Shown: positions 8,624 to 15,816 of the stretch, piece after piece
Numbering within the stretch: the stretch's first letter is position 1
Layout: every line of letters starts with the position of its first letter
NCBI GenBank assembly: GCA_937980205.1
Contig: CALJKW010000011.1
Span: 52,644-116,643 of the forward strand
Source: an uncultured Myxococcales bacterium
GTDB taxonomy: Bacteria > Myxococcota > Myxococcia > Myxococcales > Myxococcaceae
Length of the DNA stretch: 64,000 nucleotides
Reading direction: 5' to 3'
Made by a program: the position numbers and the translations under genes
The notes under the pieces: generated by a model
Told to the model about the DNA's origin: nothing
Databases searched by the model: none
Seen by the model: the letters and a program-made list of their open reading frames with translations, nothing else

Positions 8624-8977
8624 ATGGTGCAAACCCTCTTCCGCAACGCGGAGCGGCGTCGCGACCCTCGTGTCGGAGCCCGCTTCGAGGTCGCCTTCAA
8701 GAGCCCGCAGGATGCTGCGAAGGCGTTCAAGACGTTCTCGGTGAACTTCTCGGCCGGGGGCCTGTGCCTTCGCTCGTCGAAGCCCCACGCCGTCGGTGAG
8801 GTCGTCGAGCTCCACCTGCAGGTCGACGGGCAGGACTTCGAGATCAAGGGCACCGTGCAGTGGGCGCGGGCAGGGGTCGTCGGGGTTCGGTTCGTGGATC
8901 TTCCGGCGGACGTGCGGGAGCGGTTGTCCGAGCTCGCGCGCACGATGATCGCGAACGGAGCGCCCGTGGAGCCTTGA
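8624..8977 (+). CDS. PilZ domain protein (TIGR02266-like)
   Basis: This is a 117-residue single-domain PilZ protein, a class that binds cyclic di-GMP and relays it to motility or envelope targets. The N-terminal basic motif R-R-R-D-P-R and the N-F-S-A-G-G-L motif (N-x-S-x-x-G) are both present with normal spacing. V-Q-W-A-R and V-G-V-R-F follow, as in the myxobacterial TIGR02266 group. ATG 8624 lies 6 bases after the previous stop; a TTG at 8621 would add one residue. The close spacing suggests co-transcription with the upstream lipoprotein gene. The signalling partner is unknown. Confidence 0.85.
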   Translation: MVQTLFRNAERRRDPRVGARFEVAFKSPQDAAKAFKTFSVNFSAGGLCLRSSKPHAVGEVVELHLQVDGQDFEIKGTVQWARAGVVGVRFVDLPADVRERLSELARTMIANGAPVEP

Positions 8978-8990
8978 CTGAAAGTTTGCT

Positions 8991-9142
8991 GGGCAAGGGC
9001 AAGGGCAAGTTGAAGCACGACAGGTGAAGTTCAAGAGATCCAGGGAAAGGCCATGGACCTCGGCCAGGACCTTCCCCATCGACCTGATCCCATCAGCCTT
9101 CACCTCGAGCCGAGCACCTTCAACGTGCCCTTGCCCTTGCCC
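8991..9142. repeat. 25-bp inverted repeat element between convergent genes
   Basis: The arms are 8991-9015 and 9118-9142 and match at 24 of 25 positions. They consist of tandem GGGCAA units followed by GTTGAAG. A second nested pair, AGGTGAAG near 9021 and CTTCACCT near 9098, extends the folding, so the whole 152 bases could form a long branched hairpin. It separates the PilZ gene from the GNAT gene. It may act as a two-way terminator or be a non-autonomous mobile repeat. No protein is encoded inside. Confidence 0.65.
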
Positions 9143-9144
9143 TG

Positions 9145-9576
9145 CTAACTCATCTTGAAAACGCCAAGCCCCGCAGGCTTGAGGCCCATCTTCTCGAAGA
9201 ACGGCCGCGAATCTTCATTCGGGTCTTCGAGGGTCTGAATCTCGAGGCGCTTCACGCCGAGCACCTTCGCGCGATCGACGGCGCGCTTGAGCAGCTCGCG
9301 GCCGACGCCCTTGCGACGCCACGCCTTCGCGACGACGAGCTCGTCGATGGTGGCGATGCGGCCCGCGTAGCGCAGGTTGGGCCGGTGCGAGAGCGCGACG
9401 AAGCCGATCACCTTGTCGAAGGGGTCGGCGGCGACCATGAGCTCCATCTCGGGGTGGCTGACGATCCACGTGGTGGTGGCGGTGTCTCCGGTGAAGCCGA
9501 GCTCGCCGAGCAGCACCTTCACCGGCTCGGCGTCTCCCCGGCGACCGGGGCGAACCTTGAAGGCGGGGCCGCTCAC
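9145..9576 (-). CDS. GNAT family N-acetyltransferase
   Basis: This is a 143-residue single-domain GNAT protein. The acetyl-CoA pyrophosphate loop appears as R-R-K-G-V-G-R-E-L-L after a V-V-A-K beta-strand (motif A, Q/R-x-x-G-x-G/A). The C-terminal F-F-E-K-M-G-L motif is also typical. The acceptor substrate cannot be inferred. Its start overlaps the stop of the upstream AAA ATPase gene by four bases (ATGA), so the two are almost certainly translated from one message. Confidence 0.85.
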   Translation of the reverse strand: MSGPAFKVRPGRRGDAEPVKVLLGELGFTGDTATTTWIVSHPEMELMVAADPFDKVIGFVALSHRPNLRYAGRIATIDELVVAKAWRRKGVGRELLKRAVDRAKVLGVKRLEIQTLEDPNEDSRPFFEKMGLKPAGLGVFKMS

Positions 9577-11003
9577 AGATCCACCAGGAAGACGGTGCAG
9601 GCCTGATCGATGAGCTCGCGCGAGAGCGCGGGGGGAATCTGCCGGTACCGCGCGGCGTCGCGGACGAGCGAGACGAGGTCGCGCGGGTGGCAGGCGCGCA
9701 GCTCCATCTCACGAGGCTTGTAGTAGTGGTCGATGAGGTACGTGACGGCCTGGTCGACGTACGGGATGCCCGAGGAGTCGCAGACGCGGCGGAAGATGTC
9801 GCGGTACGCCTTCTCGTCGGGGTTGCCGACCTCGATCTTGTACTTGATGCGGCGGAGGAAGGCCTCGTCGACGAGCTCCTTCGGGTCGAGGTTCGTCGAG
9901 AAGACGATGAGCTGATCGAAGGGGATCTCGAACTTCTTGCCGGTGTGCAGCGTGAGGAAGTCGACGCGCTTCTCGAGCGGGACGATCCACCGGTTGAGCA
10001 GGTCGGTGGGGTGCACCTTCTGCCGGCCGAAGTCGTCGATGAGCAACATGCCGCCGTTCGCCTTCACCTGGAACGGGGCTTCGTAGAACCGGGCGCTCTC
10101 CGAGTAGATGAGGTCGAGCGTCTCGAGCGTGAGCTCGCCGCCGACGATGACCGAGGGCCGGCGGCACAGCTGCCAGCGGTGATCCATCTCGAAGGTCTGG
10201 CGTCGCCCCTGAGCGTCGCGGCCGATCTCGAGCGGGATCGCGGTGTGCGTGAGCCGATCGAAGACCTTCACGATCTGCCCGTCGATCTCGAGGCACGACG
10301 GCACGAAGGCCTCGCCTCCGAACATGTTCGACACCGCCTCGGCGAGCGACGTCTTGCCGTTGCCGGGCGGGCCGTACAGGAAGAGCGACTTGCCGGAGTT
10401 CACCGCCGCTCCGAGCTTGTCGGCGAGGTGCCCCGGCACGGTCAGGTGCGAGATCGCGCGGGTGAGCGCCTCCTTCGAGATGACCGGATTCTCCTGCGTC
10501 TGCAGCTGGATGAGCTGGTTGTACTGCTCGATGGGGACCGGGGCCGGCCCGATGTACGTCGTGCGCGTCAGCGCGTCGCGCGCGTACTCGCGGCCCTTCT
10601 CGGTGAGCACGAAGTCGACCGAGGCGCGGCCGAAGCCCTTGCCGCCCTTCAGGTCGACGAGCTTCTCCTGCGCGAGGAAGTCGATGACGCGCTCGATGAC
10701 GCCGGACCAGGGCAGGCACATCTCCTGGGCGACCTCGACGCCCGTCGCGCTGCCTGCGTAGTAGAGGTACTTGAGCGCGATGTCCGACAGCAGGCCGATC
10801 TTGAGGCCGGTCTCTTCGAGGGTCTTCGGCTCCGGAGGCGCGATCTCGAGGATGCGCGGGTTGTCGAGGTTGAACGGGTTGCCGCCGTCGCGCGGCAGGT
10901 CGTTCGGCGAGAAGTTGCCGGTGGCTTCCTGCGAGAGATCGTCGTCGCCCACCAGGCGCGTGCCGCCCTTCTTCGGGCCGGGCCGCCCAATCGTCGTGGC
11001 CAT
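9573..11003 (-). CDS. AAA family ATPase with N-terminal winged-helix-like region
   Basis: The protein has 476 residues. Residues 60-150 look like a helix-rich winged-helix segment with V-L-T-E-K-G-R-E-Y, the wing phrase of small regulators. The AAA module follows: Walker A G-P-P-G-N-G-K-T at 211-218, a Walker B/sensor stretch L-L-I-D-D-F-G-R, and sensor-1 V-F-S-T-N-L-D-P. The C-terminal part includes R-E-M-E-L-R-A-C-H-P-R-D-L. The target of this motor or chaperone is unknown. It is followed by an overlapping GNAT gene and is divergent from an MFS transporter across 74 bases. Confidence 0.75.
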   Translation of the reverse strand: MATTIGRPGPKKGGTRLVGDDDLSQEATGNFSPNDLPRDGGNPFNLDNPRILEIAPPEPKTLEETGLKIGLLSDIALKYLYYAGSATGVEVAQEMCLPWSGVIERVIDFLAQEKLVDLKGGKGFGRASVDFVLTEKGREYARDALTRTTYIGPAPVPIEQYNQLIQLQTQENPVISKEALTRAISHLTVPGHLADKLGAAVNSGKSLFLYGPPGNGKTSLAEAVSNMFGGEAFVPSCLEIDGQIVKVFDRLTHTAIPLEIGRDAQGRRQTFEMDHRWQLCRRPSVIVGGELTLETLDLIYSESARFYEAPFQVKANGGMLLIDDFGRQKVHPTDLLNRWIVPLEKRVDFLTLHTGKKFEIPFDQLIVFSTNLDPKELVDEAFLRRIKYKIEVGNPDEKAYRDIFRRVCDSSGIPYVDQAVTYLIDHYYKPREMELRACHPRDLVSLVRDAARYRQIPPALSRELIDQACTVFLVDL

Positions 11004-11077
11004 CGGGGGCCGACTCTAGCAGCCCGCCGCTCGGCGCGAAGCCGCGCGCGGGCCGCAGGGGATAGAGTGCGCCGCCT

Positions 11078-12256
11078 GTGGATGCGCAGAAGCCCTCGCG
11101 GGCCGCGTGGTCGGCGCTGACGGCAGCGTGGTTCGGGTGGGTGCTCGACGCCTTCGACTTCTCGATCTTCTTCCTGGTGATGCCGAAGATCGCCGCCGAG
11201 TTCGGCGTGCCGATCAAATCGACGGCGGCGTCGGTGACGCTCACCCTGCTGGTGCGGCTGCTCGGCAGCTTCGCCGCCGGCTGGGCGGCCGATCGCTTCG
11301 GCCGCAAGTGGCCGCTGATGATCTCCATCGTCTGGTTCTCGGTCTGCGACGGCCTCGTGGCGATCGCGCCGACGTTCGCGATGGTGGTCGTGCTGCGCGT
11401 GCTGTTCGGCTTCGGGATGGGGGCGGAGTGGACCGCCGGCGCCACGCTCGCGATGGAGGCGTGGCCCGCGAAGACGCGCGGCTTCGCCTCGGGAGTGCTG
11501 CAGGCCGGCTGGGCCGTCGGCTACCTGCTGGCCTCGCAGGTCTACGCGCTGGTGATGCCGATCTACGGCTGGAGGGCGCTGTTCGTGATCGCCGCGCTGC
11601 CGGCGCTCATCGTGCTGCCGATTCGCTTCTTCGTGCCCGACACGAAGCCCGCGCCGCGTGCGTCGTCGGCCGAGCCGCGCGCGTCGGCGGAGCTGGTGCG
11701 GCGCGTCGCGCTGGCGTCGTTCGTGCTCGCGTTCGGGTTCGCGGTGTACTTCGCGCTGACCACGTTCCTGCCCACGCTGCTGCAGAAGGAGCACGGCTTC
11801 GACGAGGCCGGCGTCGGCCGGAACGTGGCGTGGTTCAACGTCGGCATGCTGATCGGCGCGCCGGTCTGCGGCTGGCTCGCCGGCCGCGTGCACCCGATGA
11901 AGGCGATCGCCCTGTGCGTCGTGTTCGCTCCGCTGACCGCGCCGCTCGCGGTCGGCTGGGCCGGCCCCGAGTGGATGGTGCTCGGCGCGCTGCTCGTCGG
12001 CGCGTTCGCGGGCGGGCCGTCGGGGGTGACGCCGGTGTGGCTGTCGACGCTGTTCCCCGCGTGGTTCCGCGCGCGCGGCACGGGGCTCTGCTACCACTTC
12101 GCGGCGTTCGCGGCGGCGTTCACTCCGTTCGCGGTCGCGGCGATCGCCGAGGGCGGGGTGGGGTTCAGCGACACCGTCGTGTACGCCGTGGCGGTGCTCG
12201 CGTGGGCGCAGGTGCTGGTGCTGCTGGTGATTCCGAAGACCGCGGAGAGCGGCTGA
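11078..12256 (+). CDS. MFS transporter
   Basis: This 392-residue inner-membrane protein has about 12 hydrophobic segments. The MFS motif between helices 2 and 3 reads G-W-A-A-D-R-F-G-R-K, and R-V-L-F-G-F-G-M-G-A-E-W marks helix 4, as in the aromatic-acid/sialate:H+ symporter branch. The start is GTG 11078, which gives M-D-A-Q-K. The substrate is not evident from context. Confidence 0.85.
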   Translation: MDAQKPSRAAWSALTAAWFGWVLDAFDFSIFFLVMPKIAAEFGVPIKSTAASVTLTLLVRLLGSFAAGWAADRFGRKWPLMISIVWFSVCDGLVAIAPTFAMVVVLRVLFGFGMGAEWTAGATLAMEAWPAKTRGFASGVLQAGWAVGYLLASQVYALVMPIYGWRALFVIAALPALIVLPIRFFVPDTKPAPRASSAEPRASAELVRRVALASFVLAFGFAVYFALTTFLPTLLQKEHGFDEAGVGRNVAWFNVGMLIGAPVCGWLAGRVHPMKAIALCVVFAPLTAPLAVGWAGPEWMVLGALLVGAFAGGPSGVTPVWLSTLFPAWFRARGTGLCYHFAAFAAAFTPFAVAAIAEGGVGFSDTVVYAVAVLAWAQVLVLLVIPKTAESG

Positions 12257-12273
12257 GCCGAGCAGCGAGGAAG

Positions 12274-12347
12274 TGCGCTCGGCAGGACTCGAACCTGCAT
12301 CGTCCAGCATCGCAGACTGGTGCCCGATCCTTTCGGGCGACGAGCGC
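12274..12347 (-). tRNA. Atypical tRNA, anticodon GCG (Arg), possibly non-canonical
   Basis: Read on the minus strand, a 74-base cloverleaf folds. It has a perfect 7-bp acceptor (GCGCTCG/CGAGCGC), a 5-bp D stem (GCCCG/CGGGC) with loop AAAGGAT, and a 5-bp anticodon stem closed by one T-G pair with loop CTGCGAT. A 5-base variable loop and a perfect T arm with the normal TTCGAGT loop follow. The anticodon is GCG, which would read CGC/CGU. Bacteria normally use ACG for this box. The D arm lacks A14. A20, C35, G36 and A73, the usual ArgRS identity bases, are present. CCA is not encoded. It could be functional or a tRNA-like relic. Confidence 0.6.
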
Positions 12348-12513
12348 TTGAAGTCACCGTCCGCGAAGGGGCCGGCTCGACTGCGAACAGTGAGGGCGGA
12401 GCGTGAACATCGCGCGCGAGGAGACGCCTCGGCGTCCCGAGCCTGACACGTACCCGGGGCACAGACGTCGAGGCGCCTTCTCCGTTACCTCTGACAGCAC
12501 AGGAGAAGCAGAC

Positions 12514-13092
12514 ATGAGCAGTTCACGCAGAAGCCTCAATTTCGCAATCGGCATGGTCCTCGGAATCGCGGTCTCGCTCGGCTCGCTGGACGCCAGCGCG
12601 GCCGACAAGTCGAAGCACGAAGCGAGCATCACCGCGGCCGAAGACGCGCTCGAGCAGTACACGGAGAACGACCCCGATCTGAACGATCACCTCCAGAACG
12701 CAGCCGGCTACGTCGTCTTTCCCGAGATCGGAAAAGCGGGCGTCGTCGTCGGCGGCGGCGGCGGAGACGGCATCCTCTTCGAGAAGGGCGTCCCCGTCGG
12801 AAAGGCGAAGGTCACCTTCGTGAACGTCGGCGCGCAGATCGGCGGCCAGCGCTTCAGCGAGGTCATCATCTTCAGGGACAAGGCAGCGCTGAAGGACTTC
12901 AAGCGCGGTCGGGGAGAGTTCCTCGCCGGAGCCAGCGCCGTCGCCGCGGGCGCAGGCGCCTCGGCGAGCCTCAACTACAAGAACGGCGTCGCCGTGATGA
13001 CGAAGACGTCGGGCGGCCTGATGGCCGAGGCCGTCATCGGCGGGCAGAAGTTCACGTACATGGCGTTCACGAAGCCCGAGCCGCGCACGTAA
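12514..13092 (+). CDS. SYLF/YSC84-type lipid-binding domain exported protein
   Basis: This is a 192-residue protein with a signal peptide ending near D-A-S-A-A-D. The mature part is one SYLF (YSC84/Ysc-like) domain, recognised by A-A-G-Y-V-V-F-P-E-I-G-K-A-G, a G-G-G-G-G-D-G turn and a Gly/Ala-rich C-terminal half with G-A-S-A-S-L-N-Y. Eukaryotic relatives bind phosphoinositides; the bacterial role is envelope-associated but unclear. ATG 12514 was chosen because an AGGAG sequence lies about 8 bases upstream and the signal peptide begins there. A longer in-frame start at 12403 has neither. Confidence 0.8.
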   Translation: MSSSRRSLNFAIGMVLGIAVSLGSLDASAADKSKHEASITAAEDALEQYTENDPDLNDHLQNAAGYVVFPEIGKAGVVVGGGGGDGILFEKGVPVGKAKVTFVNVGAQIGGQRFSEVIIFRDKAALKDFKRGRGEFLAGASAVAAGAGASASLNYKNGVAVMTKTSGGLMAEAVIGGQKFTYMAFTKPEPRT

Positions 13093-13262
13093 GAGCGGGA
13101 CGAGCACGGAAGGCGGCGCGCCGTACTCCCAGCTCTGCGCCGCTCTCCCTGCCTTCGCGCGGCTCGAGCCAGCCTCGGGTCGCCGAAGGCGGTTCCTGTT
13201 CGAGGGTTCGGGTGAAGCAGCCAGACGCCACCAGGGCGAAAGCCACTACGAGATCCGGAAAG
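13093..13262. other. Non-coding stretch, nothing recognised
   Basis: These 170 bases between the SYLF gene and the initiator tRNA hold no plausible gene, clear terminator or repeat. The base composition is like the surroundings. Confidence 0.4.
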
Positions 13263-13336
<74 letters not shown>

Positions 13337-13384
13337 GTGTGCGGCGGCTCAGACGTGCGGCTCGGTGGTTCCTGACGCGGAGGT

Positions 13385-13407
13385 GGGGCCCGGAGCTTTT
13401 GGGCCCC
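13385..13407 (-). terminator. Stem-loop downstream of ilvE
   Basis: GGGGCCC and GGGCCCC form a perfect 7-bp stem around a 9-base loop, 16 bases beyond the ilvE stop. No long T-run follows. It is a plausible terminator between ilvE and the initiator tRNA. Confidence 0.5.
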
Positions 13408-13422
13408 TCGCCCTGGCCCCGT

Positions 13423-14376
13423 TCACACGAAGGTCAGCCACTCGTGGTACTTCGGCTCGAGCCCGCGCACGACGCGGAAGTAGGTCTCCTGCACGGCCTT
13501 GGTGAGCGGCCCGGGCTTGCCGTCGCCCACCATGCGGTTGTCGACCTCGCGCACCGGGGTGACCTCGGCGGCGGTGCCGGTGAAGAACAGCTCGCCGGCG
13601 ATGTAGAGCGCGTCGCGGGTGAACGAGACCTCCTGCACCTCGCGGCCCATGTCCTTGAGCAGCTTGATGACGGTGTCGCGCGTGATGCCGGCGAGGATCG
13701 GGGACGACAGCGACGGCGTGCGCACGACGTGGTGGCGGCCGACGCAGAAGATGTTCTCTCCGCTCGCCTCGGCGACGAAGCCCGAGATGTCGAGGAGGAT
13801 CGCCTCGTCGTAGCCCGCGAGCACCGCCTCGCGCTTCGCGAGGATCGAGTTCACGTACTGGCCCGTGATCTTCCCGCGCACCATGTTCACGTTCACGTGC
13901 ATGCGCGTGTAGCTCGACACCTTCGCGCGGATGCCGTCGCGGATGCCCTTGTCGCCGAGGTACGCGCCCCAGTCCCACGCGGTGATCGCGACGCGCGTGG
14001 TGTTCGTGGCGCCGAGGCCCATGGCGCCGTCGCCCATGAACGCGATCGGCCGCAGGTACGCGCCCTTCGCGAAGCGCTCGCGCTGCGCCCGCAGGAGCTC
14101 GATGCACGCGTCGAACAGCTCCTGCTCGGTGTACGGAATCTTGAGCAGGATGATGTGCGCGGAGTCGAGGAACCGGCGAATGTGCTCGCGCAGGCGGAAG
14201 ATCGCCAGCCGGCCGTCTTTCGTCTCGTAGGCGCGGATGCCTTCGAAGACGCCGAGGCCGTAGTGCAGCGCGTGTGTCATCACGTGAATGGTCGCCTCGT
14301 CCCACTTGATCAGACGGCCATCCATCCACACCTTGTCCGCGCGCAGCACCGCGTTCGAGACCGACGTGTTGCTCAT
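13423..14376 (-). CDS. ilvE: Branched-chain amino acid aminotransferase
   Basis: This 317-residue class IV PLP aminotransferase makes the last step of Val, Leu and Ile synthesis, using glutamate as amino donor. Family motifs are A-L-H-Y-G-L-G-V-F-E-G-I-R-A-Y near 36-50, the probable PLP Lys169 in R-G-K-I-T-G-Q-Y-V-N, and V-A-E-A-S-G-E-N-I-F. Its length matches E. coli IlvE (309). In myxobacteria this enzyme also feeds iso-branched fatty acids through leucine breakdown. The gene lies 9 bases after the upstream patatin stop, suggesting one message. Confidence 0.93.
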   Translation of the reverse strand: MSNTSVSNAVLRADKVWMDGRLIKWDEATIHVMTHALHYGLGVFEGIRAYETKDGRLAIFRLREHIRRFLDSAHIILLKIPYTEQELFDACIELLRAQRERFAKGAYLRPIAFMGDGAMGLGATNTTRVAITAWDWGAYLGDKGIRDGIRAKVSSYTRMHVNVNMVRGKITGQYVNSILAKREAVLAGYDEAILLDISGFVAEASGENIFCVGRHHVVRTPSLSSPILAGITRDTVIKLLKDMGREVQEVSFTRDALYIAGELFFTGTAAEVTPVREVDNRMVGDGKPGPLTKAVQETYFRVVRGLEPKYHEWLTFV

Positions 14377-14385
14377 GCGCCGCGT

Positions 14386-15810
14386 TTACCCGAGCCGAGG
14401 CAGCGGGGCCAGCATGCGCGTGAGGAACGGAACCTGCGGCGTGAGCTGCTTGCGCCCGAGCTCGAGCGCGACGGCGAGATCCTGCAGCGACGGCACCAGC
14501 GCGAGCGGCGACAGCGTCTTCGAGAAGTCGTGAACGAGGTGCGCGAAGGGGCGGTTCGCTCCGACGTTCGCCTCGGCGAGGCGCGCGAGCGGCAGCCACA
14601 GCGGCTGCGACAGCTTCGTCGCGAACCCGTTGAGCGCGAGGATGAACGCGTTGCGCGTGCCGATCTGGCCGCGGTGCACCGCGCGCCACGCCGCCTTGCA
14701 CGGCAGGTTGTCGACCATGCCCCCGTCGACGAGGCGCGACACGCGGTGCGTCTCCATCAGCCCCTCGATGAGGCCCTTCATCCGCCCGTCTTCGCGCAGC
14801 ACGTCGTAGTGGATGACGCCGGGCAGCGCGCACGAGAAGCCGGCGGCGTCGAGCGCGTCCCACTCGCCCGTCGTCTGGTCCGCGCCGAGGTGCAGCTTCA
14901 CCATGATCTCCGGGCGCGTGAAGAGCTCGGCGAGCGCGCCGAACGTGCCCTGCATCGAGCGCGCGAGGCCCAAGGGATCTCGCACCGCCATGCGCGGCAG
15001 CGAGAACACGCTCTCGTAGAACTCGACCGGGTGGGGCAGCTTGCCGCGCCGAATGCCGCTCACGGTGATGATCGTCTTGATCGGCAGCTCTTTGAGCCGA
15101 ATCGCCTCGGCGCCCTCGCGGTCGGTGCCGAACCAGCGGCCGATGCCGGCGCGCAGGAACAGCCGCAGCGCCGCGGGCAGGCCGTAGCGGTTCTCGGTCG
15201 AGATCACGCGGAACAGCTTTCGCCACGACAGGGTGCGGACGATGTTGACGATCTCGTCCTGATCGAAGCGCGGCAGCCGCGAGCGGAACAGCGCGAGCAC
15301 CGCGCCGATCGACGTGCCGACGAGCAGCTTCGGCTTCAAGCCGTACTCGTCGAGCAGGCTCATCACGCCGATGTAGACGTAGCCGCTGCCGCCTCCGCCG
15401 CCGGCGACGAGGACCAGCGCCTTCTGGCGAAGCTCCTGGTCGACGGTCTCGTGGGTGACGCGCCCCTCGAGCCGCGTGAGCAGCGCGTCGCGCGTGCGCA
15501 GCGTGCGGTCTTTGAGGTCCTTGAGGTGCGGCAAGAGCAGCGTGCGCACGATCGGGCCGCGCTGCGGCAACAGCACGGGCTTGAGCCGCCGCTCCATCTC
15601 CTCGCGGAACGGAGAGAGCCAGGCGCCGACGCCGATGTCGCGGCCCTCGACCGAGCGCACCTTGTAGAGCCGCGCCAGCGAGAGCGCGGTGCGAAGGATC
15701 GCCTCTTCGTGCGCGTCGACGAGCGACGGGTTCGCGATGGCGCCGCGCACGAGGGAGATCTCCATCTCCTCGAGCGGGCGGATGAGCTGAAAGCGCTCAT
15801 CGAACCGCAT
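14386..15810 (-). CDS. Patatin-like phospholipase
   Basis: This is a 474-residue serine acyl hydrolase. The oxyanion loop G-G-G-G-G-S-G is at about 137-143, the nucleophile elbow G-T-S-I-G has Ser167, and the catalytic Asp lies in the D-G-G motif of L-V-D-G-G-M-V-D-N-L-P. These form the patatin Ser-Asp dyad acting on phospholipid acyl esters. An N-terminal extension of about 130 helical residues is specific to this protein and has no recognised domain. No signal peptide is visible. It sits between the receiver-DnaJ gene (6-base gap) and ilvE. Confidence 0.87.
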   Translation of the reverse strand: MRFDERFQLIRPLEEMEISLVRGAIANPSLVDAHEEAILRTALSLARLYKVRSVEGRDIGVGAWLSPFREEMERRLKPVLLPQRGPIVRTLLLPHLKDLKDRTLRTRDALLTRLEGRVTHETVDQELRQKALVLVAGGGGGSGYVYIGVMSLLDEYGLKPKLLVGTSIGAVLALFRSRLPRFDQDEIVNIVRTLSWRKLFRVISTENRYGLPAALRLFLRAGIGRWFGTDREGAEAIRLKELPIKTIITVSGIRRGKLPHPVEFYESVFSLPRMAVRDPLGLARSMQGTFGALAELFTRPEIMVKLHLGADQTTGEWDALDAAGFSCALPGVIHYDVLREDGRMKGLIEGLMETHRVSRLVDGGMVDNLPCKAAWRAVHRGQIGTRNAFILALNGFATKLSQPLWLPLARLAEANVGANRPFAHLVHDFSKTLSPLALVPSLQDLAVALELGRKQLTPQVPFLTRMLAPLPRLG

Positions 15811-15816
15811 GCGGCC

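Noticed and set aside
12403..12513. Longer start for the SYLF protein at GTG 12403
   Set aside because: The extension lacks a ribosome site and would bury the signal peptide; ATG 12514 has both.
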